Assembly: GCA_023228765.1 (NCBI GenBank)
Contig: JALOAM010000176.1
Location: forward strand, 1 to 6,123
Origin: Dehalococcoidia bacterium
GTDB taxonomy: Bacteria; Chloroflexota; Dehalococcoidia; UBA2979
DNA length: 6,123 bases
Direction: 5' to 3'
Below the pieces are notes generated by a model. It worked only from the letters and a program-made list of their open reading frames with translations. It did no database searches and was not told the origin of the DNA. Positions 1 to 4,904 of this stretch are shown here, one piece after another; the first letter of the stretch is position 1; every line of letters starts with the position of its first letter. The translations under genes were made by a program, and so were the position numbers.

Positions 1-445
1 TGATGCCGGAGGCTGCCTGCACGACGATGTCGTAGCCCGGCCGAGAGCCCCACTCGCCGTACCGGCCGAACGCGGTGCTGTCCAGGTAGACCAGGTCAGG
101 CTTGATCGCGGACAGCGTCTCGTAGTCGATCCCGAGGCGGGCGGAGACATCCGGGCGGTAGTTGATCACCACCGCGTCCATGTCCTTTACCAGCTTGTGG
201 ATCGCCTCGCGCGCCTGCGGGTGCGCCAGGTCCAGCGCGAACGACCGTTTGCCGCGGTTCAGCCCCAGGAACGTCACCGACTCCTTCGGGATGAACTGGG
301 CGTTCAGGCGCCACGGCTCGCCCTCGATCGGTTCGACCTTGATGACGTCCGCTCCCAGGTCCGCGAGCAGCTGGCACCCCATGGGGCCGGCGATGATCTG
401 GGTGAACTCCAGGAGCTTGATGCCGTTCAGCGGTCCGGTGGCCAT
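1..445 (-). CDS. Family III (CaiB/BaiF) CoA-transferase, N-terminal 148 residues, cut by the window edge
   Basis: Members move CoA from an acyl-CoA donor to a carboxylic acid in the cytoplasm; some relatives are 2-methylacyl-CoA racemases. Reading from the ATG at 445 gives 148 codons open to the left edge. Visible family features are the LEFTQIIAGP start segment, LADLGADVIKVEP, EGEPWR, LNRGKRS, NYRPDVSARLGIDYE and RPGYD. By eye about 60-65% of positions match the complete paralog encoded just upstream (597-1868). The family's catalytic aspartate (near residue 170) falls outside the window, so activity cannot be judged. A GGGAAGG ribosome binding site lies 10 bases before the ATG. The gene seems to have its own promoter (491-519) after a terminator-like hairpin. 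Incompleteness is due to the window edge, not to a mutation. The family is certain; the substrate is unknown. Confidence 0.93.
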   Translation of the reverse strand, partial: MATGPLNGIKLLEFTQIIAGPMGCQLLADLGADVIKVEPIEGEPWRLNAQFIPKESVTFLGLNRGKRSFALDLAHPQAREAIHKLVKDMDAVVINYRPDVSARLGIDYETLSAIKPDLVYLDSTAFGRYGEWGSRPGYDIVVQAASGI

Positions 446-481
446 GCAGAGAGAACCTTCCCGTATACGTGAGGTCGGTGG

Positions 482-506
482 CGCGGGCGGATAGTACGCG
501 CCCGCG
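482..506 (-). repeat. 8-base perfect inverted repeat bracketing a -10 box
   Basis: The arms CGCGGGCG (482-489) and CGCCCGCG (499-506) are perfectly complementary, with a 9-base centre. The centre contains the predicted -10 box of the downstream CoA-transferase (491-496, TACTAT on the minus strand). As DNA it could be an operator over the promoter. As RNA it could fold in a transcript reading through from the upstream gene. No T-run follows, so a classic terminator is unlikely. Confidence 0.5.
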
Positions 507-519
507 GAGGCTGAGTCAG
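491..519 (-). promoter_or_regulatory. Predicted promoter of the partial CoA-transferase
   Basis: On the minus strand, CTGACT (519-514; 4 of 6 to TTGACA) is followed after exactly 17 bases by TACTAT (496-491; 4 of 6 to TATAAT). Transcription would start near 484, giving a leader of about 39 bases with the GGGAAGG site before the ATG at 445. This fits separate transcription from the upstream paralog. It is a pattern call with no experimental support. Confidence 0.5.
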
Positions 520-521
520 CC
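509..521. promoter_or_regulatory. 13-base perfect palindrome over the -35 box, operator candidate
   Basis: GGCTGAGTCAGCC is a perfect palindrome: 6-base arms around one central base. It fully covers the predicted -35 hexamer (514-519) of the downstream CoA-transferase, where a dimeric repressor would block RNA polymerase. No regulator gene lies in the window, so the binding protein is unknown. Confidence 0.42.
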
Positions 522-547
522 CCACGGTTGAGCATGAGGACCGCGCC

Positions 548-581
548 CGACCGGCCCGGCACTCACATGCCGAGCCGGTCG
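548..581 (-). terminator. Terminator-like hairpin after the complete CoA-transferase
   Basis: A GC-rich stem begins 15 bases after the stop codon of the 597-1868 gene. Bases 548-555 pair with 574-581, then after one C:A mismatch (556/573) bases 557-561 pair with 568-572, leaving a 6-base loop. That makes 13 pairs with one mismatch. No U-run follows on the minus strand, so it may be a non-canonical terminator or an RNA-stabilising 3' hairpin. It lies before the downstream gene's promoter, as expected if it separates two units. Confidence 0.5.
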
Positions 582-596
582 AGGCCGTCCGGTGCG

Positions 597-1868
597 CTAG
601 TTGATGACGCCAGCCTCGCGGAGCGCGGCGATCTCGTCCGCGTTGTACCCCGCGGAAGACACGATAGCCTCCGTGTCCGCGCCCAGGACGGGTGACGGCC
701 CCTGGATCGCGAGCGGCGTGGCGGACATCCGCAGCATCGGCGCGACATGCCGCTGAGGCCCGGAGAGCGGGTGCTCCACCTCCACGATCATGTCGTTCTC
801 CAGCACCTGCGGGTCCTGGACCGCCTCCTCCACGAAGTTCACGGGGCCCACGGGCACGCCCGCCTGCTCGAAGATCTGGAGCCACTCGTCCGTGTTCTTC
901 TCGCGGATCTGGGCCTCCACGCCCGCGACCGCCTCCAGGCACCGCTCGAGGTACGCCGGATCCTGCGGGTTGTACTCCGGATCCGCCATGCCGAGGAAGT
1001 CGGTGGGGATCGCGCCTCTGACCTTCGCCCAGAGCGTGGGCGAGAGAGCGCCGATGGCGATGGCGCCGTCCTTCGTGTTGTAGGTCCGGTAGTAGATGTT
1101 GCCGACCCGCGCGATCTGCCCCATCTGGTACGCGGCGAGGATCTCTGACCACGGCGCCTTCTCGGCCCGCAGTTGCTCCACGCGCTCCATCTTGCGGTAC
1201 TTCAGCTCATCCGCCAGCGGCAGGTCCATCGCCGAGGTGCCCTGCACCGCCAGCGCGCTCCACAGGAGCGTCGTCTCGATCAGCTGGCCCTCGCCCGTGC
1301 GCTCGCGGTGGTAGAGCGCGGCGCAGACGCCCCAGGCGATCGCCACGCCCGTGGTGTAGTCCGCGACAGCGGTGGAGGTCACCACACCCGGAGCACCGGC
1401 GTCCGTGAGCTTGCCCTCCGCCCCCATCAGGCCAGAGACAGCCTGCGCGATGATGTCGTACCCGGGGCGGTGCGACCACGGACCCTTCCGACCCCACGCG
1501 GTGTTGTCCACGTAGATCAGGTTGGGCTTGATCGCGCGGAGGGTTTCGTAGTCGATGCCGAGCTTCGCCGGGACGTCGGGGCGGTAGTTGCAGATCACCA
1601 CGTCGATCGTGGGCAGCAGGCGGTAGACGACCTCCTGTGCCTTCGGATCCTGCAGCTTGAGCACCAGCGACTTCTTGCCGCGGTTCAGCGACTGGTACGT
1701 CTTGGACTCGCCGGGCATGAACTGGCTGAACAGCCGCCACGGTTCGCCCTCGGGTGGCTCTACCTTGATGACATGGGCGCCCATGTCCGCCAGGTTCTGC
1801 GCGCCGAACGGGCCGGCGATGATCTGCGTGAACTCCAGGACACGGATGCCCTCAAGCACTCCCGGCAT
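597..1868 (-). CDS. Family III (CaiB/BaiF) CoA-transferase, complete
   Basis: The 423-residue cytoplasmic enzyme has the usual family length. It should transfer CoA between an acyl-CoA and a free carboxylate through aspartyl-enzyme intermediates. In order it shows LEFTQIIAGP (11-20), MGAHVIKVEPPEGEPWR (29-45), LNRGKKS (61-67), NYRPDVPAKLGIDYE (94-108), RPGYD (134-138), the likely catalytic aspartate D170 in VADYTTG (equivalent to Asp169 of formyl-CoA transferase), RTGEGQ (190-195), the YNTKDGAIAIG segment of the small domain, and a C-terminal PVLGADTEAI stretch. The ATG follows AGGAGG by 6 bases. Divergent from the aminotransferase gene at 2127 and upstream of a close paralog. Adjacent family III pairs can be two subunits of one enzyme (SmtAB of Chloroflexus, BbsEF of toluene degraders) or separate enzymes. 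Specificity cannot be read here. Confidence 0.95.
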   Translation of the reverse strand: MPGVLEGIRVLEFTQIIAGPFGAQNLADMGAHVIKVEPPEGEPWRLFSQFMPGESKTYQSLNRGKKSLVLKLQDPKAQEVVYRLLPTIDVVICNYRPDVPAKLGIDYETLRAIKPNLIYVDNTAWGRKGPWSHRPGYDIIAQAVSGLMGAEGKLTDAGAPGVVTSTAVADYTTGVAIAWGVCAALYHRERTGEGQLIETTLLWSALAVQGTSAMDLPLADELKYRKMERVEQLRAEKAPWSEILAAYQMGQIARVGNIYYRTYNTKDGAIAIGALSPTLWAKVRGAIPTDFLGMADPEYNPQDPAYLERCLEAVAGVEAQIREKNTDEWLQIFEQAGVPVGPVNFVEEAVQDPQVLENDMIVEVEHPLSGPQRHVAPMLRMSATPLAIQGPSPVLGADTEAIVSSAGYNADEIAALREAGVIN

Positions 1869-1895
1869 GGTTCCCCTCCTGCCCTACCGGCGACC

Positions 1896-1959
1896 GTTGC
1901 TGGACCACGGTCCGAGGCATGACACCCCGGACTGGCCCTGCGCCCCCCTGTCCAGCAAC
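1896..1959 (-). promoter_or_regulatory. Structured 5' leader of the CoA-transferase mRNA (nested stem-loops)
   Basis: The minus-strand leader between the predicted start near 1998 and the ATG at 1868 holds a 10-base perfect stem: GTTGCTGGAC with GTCCAGCAAC (1896-1905 with 1950-1959). After one mismatch another 3 pairs follow at its outer end. Inside it is a second hairpin of 8 pairs including one G:U (1910-1917 with 1925-1932), loop of 7. The outer stem ends 15 bases before the AGGAGG site. It could be a cis-regulatory RNA (attenuator or riboswitch-like) or, as DNA, a pair of operator half-sites. I do not recognise it as a known riboswitch class. Confidence 0.42.
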
Positions 1960-2004
1960 CGTCACCAGATTCGAGCGATCCCCCCGACCGCCCGTGGTGG
2001 CGGC

Positions 2005-2033
2005 ATCGTAGTGAGACTGGCGGCGCTTTCCAA
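2005..2033 (-). promoter_or_regulatory. Predicted promoter of the complete CoA-transferase
   Basis: On the minus strand, TTGGAA (2033-2028; 4 of 6) and TACGAT (2010-2005; 4 of 6) are separated by exactly 17 bases. The start point would be near 1998, about 130 bases before the ATG, so the mRNA would carry the structured leader at 1896-1959. A small dyad (2039-2053) lies 5 bases upstream of the -35, a usual place for an activator site. Confidence 0.5.
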
Positions 2034-2038
2034 GCATC

Positions 2039-2053
2039 CATACGGCCTGTATG
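2039..2053. promoter_or_regulatory. CATAC-N5-GTATG dyad between divergent promoters
   Basis: A perfect dyad, CATAC then GGCCT then GTATG. It abuts the -35 box of the minus-strand promoter and lies about 35 bases upstream of the plus-strand -35. The position suits a shared regulator of both directions. Short arms mean chance is possible. Confidence 0.3.
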
Positions 2054-2088
2054 TCCACGACCCCCGGAGCCTCTCCCTCCTCGATCCG

Positions 2089-2117
2089 TTGTCCGGCACT
2101 CGTGCCACCCGTACCCT
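2089..2117 (+). promoter_or_regulatory. Predicted leaderless promoter of the first aminotransferase
   Basis: TTGTCC (2089-2094; 4 of 6 to TTGACA) and TACCCT (2112-2117; matches TAnnnT) are exactly 17 bases apart. The -10 ends 9 bases before the ATG at 2127, so transcription should begin at or within a few bases of the start codon. This agrees with the lack of any Shine-Dalgarno sequence there. A GGCAC-TC-GTGCC dyad (2095-2106) fills the spacer and could be an operator. Confidence 0.5.
2095..2106. promoter_or_regulatory. GGCAC-TC-GTGCC dyad in the promoter spacer
   Basis: A perfect 5-2-5 dyad lying between the predicted -35 and -10 boxes of the first aminotransferase. A protein bound here would occlude the promoter. 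The same half-sites GGCAC and GTGCC recur, more widely spaced, upstream of the second aminotransferase (3500-3504 and 3524-3528). That is suggestive but weak evidence for shared control. Confidence 0.3.
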
Positions 2118-2126
2118 GTCGCTCTT

Positions 2127-3392
2127 ATGTCAGACACGTCCCTCCCCGACGACAGCGAGCCCGCCTTCCCCTCCGCCGCGATCGAGGCGCTCCTCGCGCC
2201 GGCGGTCGGCCGCCTTGCACCGAACACCTCGCTCTCCCCGTTGCCGTACGACCTGAACGCCGGCGTCCCGGACCGTGCGACCCTCCCGGCCTCCGGACTC
2301 CTCGAGGCGATGCGACGCGCCCTCGACGAGGACGCCGCCGGCGCGCTTACCTACGGCGGCCAGCAGGGCTACGAACCCCTCCGCGCGTGGATCGCCGCGC
2401 GCGAATCGCAGGAGGGCGGCCTGGACGTCACCTCGGCGCAGGTGACGCTCACCTCCGGCAGCGCGCACGGCATCGACAACATCGCCGCGACCTTCATCGG
2501 CGAGGGCGACGTCGTCGTCGTGGGTGCACCCACCTACCCCGGAGCGATCCGCACGTTCCGCGCCCGCGGCGCGACGATCATCGAGTCCCCACAGGATGAC
2601 GACGGCCTCATCCCGTCTGCTCTCGCGAGGGTGCTCGACACGCGGCGGATGACCGGGCGGCAGGCGAAGCTGCTGTACGTCCAGCCGAACTACGACAACC
2701 CCAGCGGGGCGACGCTCCCGGTGGAGCGCCGGCAGGCGGTCGTGGACCTCGCGAGGCAGCACGGCGTGCTCATCGTGGAGGACGACGCCTACACCGGCAT
2801 CGACCTGGACGGCCCCCCGCCGCCCTCGCTGTTCGCGATCGCGCGAGGGCGCGGCGTGATGCGAGTGGGCACGTTCTCCAAGACCGTCGCGACCGGCCTC
2901 CGCGTGGGGTGGATCACCTCGCAGCCGGAGGTCGTCCAGCGGCTCGTGTTCATGCGCTTCGACAACGGCGCTTCCCCCCTCCTCCACCGACTCGTGCACG
3001 AGTACGTGAAGTCCGGCGAGTACGAGCCCCACGTCGAGCGCCTGCGCGATCTGTACCGAGCGCGGCGCGACGCCAGCGCGGACGCCCTCCGCGAGTTCTG
3101 CGAGCCCTACGTCACGTTCCGTACCCCTCGTGGGGGGTTCTTCCACTGGCTCCGCCTCGGCAGCGGCCTCGACGCGCGCGCGGTGCAGATCGCAGCCGCC
3201 GAGGAAGGCGTCGCGGTCACGCCCGGGACGGGCTACTTCGCGACGCCGGACAGCGCGGCCCTGAACGGAGCGGACCGCGTCCGCCTCGTGTTCTCCGCCC
3301 TCCCGCCCGAGGATCTACGCGAGGCCATCGCCCGTTTCGGTCGCGCCCTCGAGCGGGTGGCAGCCGGCGGGAAATCTGAGGGCTCGCGGTAA
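2127..3392 (+). CDS. Fold-type I PLP-dependent aminotransferase (LysN/kynurenine aminotransferase II-like), first copy
   Basis: The 421-residue cytoplasmic enzyme should move an amino group from an amino acid to a 2-oxo acid. Its layout fits the class I/II group of 2-aminoadipate, aromatic and kynurenine aminotransferases. Visible sites: LTYGGQQGYEPLR (Y76, likely contact from the partner subunit), phosphate loop TSGSAHG (109-115), APTY with Y137 stacking on PLP, N191 in PNYDNPSG, D219 and Y222 in EDDAY, PLP lysine K252 and R259 in GTFSKTVATGLRVGW, and carboxylate-binding R386 in RVRLVFS. GSA replaces the GSQ common in this group, and ATG replaces APG after the lysine. There is no N-terminal helix-turn-helix, so it is not a MocR regulator. 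The only nearby ATG lacks a ribosome binding site and is probably leaderless. It is a paralog of the next gene; its substrate is unknown. Confidence 0.93.
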   Translation: MSDTSLPDDSEPAFPSAAIEALLAPAVGRLAPNTSLSPLPYDLNAGVPDRATLPASGLLEAMRRALDEDAAGALTYGGQQGYEPLRAWIAARESQEGGLDVTSAQVTLTSGSAHGIDNIAATFIGEGDVVVVGAPTYPGAIRTFRARGATIIESPQDDDGLIPSALARVLDTRRMTGRQAKLLYVQPNYDNPSGATLPVERRQAVVDLARQHGVLIVEDDAYTGIDLDGPPPPSLFAIARGRGVMRVGTFSKTVATGLRVGWITSQPEVVQRLVFMRFDNGASPLLHRLVHEYVKSGEYEPHVERLRDLYRARRDASADALREFCEPYVTFRTPRGGFFHWLRLGSGLDARAVQIAAAEEGVAVTPGTGYFATPDSAALNGADRVRLVFSALPPEDLREAIARFGRALERVAAGGKSEGSR

Positions 3393-3408
3393 CGCTTCGG
3401 GCGGAGCG
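3393..3408 (+). terminator. Small hairpin directly after the stop codon, weak terminator candidate
   Basis: CGCTTC (3393-3398) pairs with GGAGCG (3403-3408), six pairs including one T:G, closing a 4-base loop. It starts on the base after the TAA. No T-run follows, so termination strength is doubtful. A separate promoter for the next gene begins at 3449. Confidence 0.28.
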
Positions 3409-3448
3409 CGCGTTATCAGGAGACTGGAATAACTCGTCACGTCAGCCG

Positions 3449-3477
3449 TTGAAGGTGACACCGACTAGACATATTCT
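3449..3477 (+). promoter_or_regulatory. Predicted promoter of the second aminotransferase
   Basis: TTGAAG (3449-3454; 4 of 6) and TATTCT (3472-3477; 4 of 6) lie exactly 17 bases apart. The start point would be near 3484 and the leader about 60 bases. The -35 hexamer overlaps an in-frame TTG that would otherwise extend the coding region, so the promoter argues for the later start at 3545. A tandem CGTCA repeat (3435-3444) lies just upstream and could be an activator site. Confidence 0.6.
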
Positions 3478-3488
3478 CAGCCATCACA

Positions 3489-3527
3489 GCCGGAATACCG
3501 GCACCCGTCCGCACTCATCCCCAGTGC
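3489..3527 (+). promoter_or_regulatory. Hairpins in the 5' leader of the second aminotransferase
   Basis: GCCGG-AATA-CCGGC (3489-3502) is a perfect 5-pair stem with a 4-base loop. Nine bases later GCACT (3511-3515) can pair with AGTGC (3523-3527) across 7 bases. An alternative pairing, GGCAC (3500-3504) with GTGCC (3524-3528), excludes both. The pieces could form a two-state leader ahead of the GGAG site, or be protein-binding dyads in DNA. Confidence 0.3.
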
Positions 3528-3532
3528 CCAGT

Positions 3533-3536
3533 GGAG
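3533..3536 (+). promoter_or_regulatory. Ribosome binding site that decides the GTG start
   Basis: GGAG lies 8 bases before the GTG at 3545. The upstream in-frame TTG at 3449 lies inside a -35 box. This supports GTG 3545 as the true start. Confidence 0.55.
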
Positions 3537-3544
3537 TTCACCCC

Positions 3545-4822
3545 GTGACCGTGCAGCGCACCCTCGCCCAGGACCTCGCCGACCTCTGGTCGCAGTTCGA
3601 CCTGGATGAGCTGGCTAGCGACGCTGTGAAGATCGTCACGGCCGGGACGCCCACGGACTGGGGCCTTCCGTCCGACGTGCAGTCCGTCGTCACCCCGATC
3701 ACCCTCGGCGGCGGCATCCCGGACCCGCTGTCACTGCCTCGCGAGGAGCTCACCGCCGCCATGGCGCGCGCCGTCGCCGGGATGGACGACACGCCGCTGC
3801 GCTACGGCGGCGCGTTCGGCTTCGAGCCGCTCCGCGAGTTCCTCGCCGAGCGCTACACCCGCGACCGAGGGTTCCCGGTCACCGCGGAGAACTTCCTGCT
3901 GACCAACGGCTCCGCAGGCGCCATCGACCAGGTCTCGGCCGCCCTCCTGTCGGCCGGCGATGTCGTGATCTCGGAGGCGCCCACGTTCTCCGGCTCGATC
4001 CGGACGTTCCGCGGCCACATGGCGGAGATCCACACCGTGCCGATGGACGATCACGGCATGGTGGTCGACGAGCTCGAACCACTGATCGAGCGCCTCGAGC
4101 GGGCCGGCAAGACCGTCAAGATCATCTACACGATCTCCTCGTTCCATAACCCGATGGGCGTCACGCTCTCGGCGGACCGCCGCGAGAAGCTCCTGCGCGT
4201 CGCCGCGGAGCGCGGCATCTTCATCGTGGACGACGATGCATACGGAGACCTCTGGTTCCAGGAGCCCGCCCGCCCGACCTCGCTCTCCGCGATGTCCGAG
4301 TGCAACGGCGTCATCACCGTGGGCACGTTCTCCAAGATCGTCGCCACCGGCCTCCGCGTCGGCTGGATCCACACCACCCCGGACATCCTCGACCGGGTGG
4401 TGCGCGTCCGCTTCGAGATGGGCAACTCGCCGCTCCTCCACGCGATGCTCTACGAGTTCGCGAAGGACGGCGGTCTGGATCGCCACATCAACCACGTCCG
4501 CAAGATCTACGAGCGCAAGGCCAACATCCTGACCAACTCGCTCCGCGAGTACTGCGAGCCGTACCTCACCTTCAAGAAGCCCAACGGCGGCTTCTTCCTC
4601 TGGGTCGACCTCGCCGAAGGCCTGCAGGGCGGCGCGGTCTCGCGCGCAGCGATGGAGGAAGGCCTCATCGCCCCCGCCGGCCTCTCCTTCTTCCCCGACC
4701 GCAAGGACACCGGCGACCACATCCGCCTCGCCTACTCCTGGGTCCAGGAGGACGAGCTGGTGGAGGCCGCCCGCCGCCTCGCCCGTGCCTGCGAGCGCGT
4801 CGCGAACGGCAGCGTCCGCTAG
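3545..4822 (+). CDS. Fold-type I PLP-dependent aminotransferase (LysN/kynurenine aminotransferase II-like), second copy
   Basis: The 425-residue protein (GTG start) is a paralog of the 2127-3392 product, with well over 40% of positions matching by eye. Visible sites, numbered from GTG: RYGGAFGFEPLR (Y87), phosphate loop TNGSAGA, APTF (F148 where the first copy has Tyr), N202 in FHNPMG, D230 and Y233 in DDDAY, PLP lysine K264 and R271 in GTFSKIVATGLRVGW, and carboxylate-binding R394 in HIRLAYS. The RF-x2-G-x-SPLLH block and the LREYCEPYLTF-PNGGFF block are shared with the first copy and probably line the substrate pocket. A reading from TTG 3449 would add 32 His/Pro/Ser-rich residues absent from the paralog and overlap the promoter, so I reject it. 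Different aromatic residues at the cofactor suggest the copies differ in substrate or rate. Specificity is unknown. Confidence 0.92.
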   Translation: MTVQRTLAQDLADLWSQFDLDELASDAVKIVTAGTPTDWGLPSDVQSVVTPITLGGGIPDPLSLPREELTAAMARAVAGMDDTPLRYGGAFGFEPLREFLAERYTRDRGFPVTAENFLLTNGSAGAIDQVSAALLSAGDVVISEAPTFSGSIRTFRGHMAEIHTVPMDDHGMVVDELEPLIERLERAGKTVKIIYTISSFHNPMGVTLSADRREKLLRVAAERGIFIVDDDAYGDLWFQEPARPTSLSAMSECNGVITVGTFSKIVATGLRVGWIHTTPDILDRVVRVRFEMGNSPLLHAMLYEFAKDGGLDRHINHVRKIYERKANILTNSLREYCEPYLTFKKPNGGFFLWVDLAEGLQGGAVSRAAMEEGLIAPAGLSFFPDRKDTGDHIRLAYSWVQEDELVEAARRLARACERVANGSVR

Positions 4823-4871
4823 CGACGCCCAGGGCTCCCTCCCCCGCGCCGTCCTCGATCCGGCGGGCGTA

Positions 4872-4897
4872 TCCTGCGCGCACCGACGCGCAGGAGG
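4872..4897 (+). promoter_or_regulatory. Hairpin overlapping the ribosome binding site of the small protein
   Basis: TCCTGCGCG (4872-4880) pairs perfectly with CGCGCAGGA (4887-4895), nine pairs with a 6-base loop. The right arm includes the first four bases of AGGAGG (4892-4897), which stands 7 bases before the ATG at 4905. In any transcript starting upstream, such as read-through from the aminotransferase, the site would be partly hidden. A TATCCT at 4870-4875 could be a -10 box; a transcript starting from it (near 4882) would lack the left arm and leave the site free. Confidence 0.5.
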
Positions 4898-4904
4898 TGA
4901 GCCC

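Noticed and set aside
1..445. Truncated or pseudogene CoA-transferase
   Set aside because: The frame is intact to the first base of the window; it simply continues outside it.
1902..1913. GGACC-AC-GGTCC dyad as a separate operator in the CoA-transferase leader
   Set aside because: It is built from bases already used by the two nested stems, and a 2-base loop is too tight for RNA. I treat it as a by-product of those stems.
1173..1922. 249-codon plus-strand frame opposite the CoA-transferase
   Set aside because: His/Arg/Leu/Asp-rich shadow product without recognisable motifs; the minus strand encodes a full-length enzyme there.
2130..3146. 338-codon minus-strand frame opposite the first aminotransferase
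   Set aside because: Same reason: low-complexity Arg/Glu/Gly/Val-rich product, no ribosome binding site considered convincing, and a clear enzyme on the other strand.
2127..4822. MocR-type transcription regulators, given the LysN-like aminotransferase fold
   Set aside because: Neither protein has room for an N-terminal GntR-type helix-turn-helix; both begin directly with the aminotransferase fold.
4785..4904. Earlier start for the small protein
   Set aside because: It overlaps the end of the aminotransferase gene and lacks a ribosome binding site, whereas ATG 4905 follows a perfect AGGAGG.
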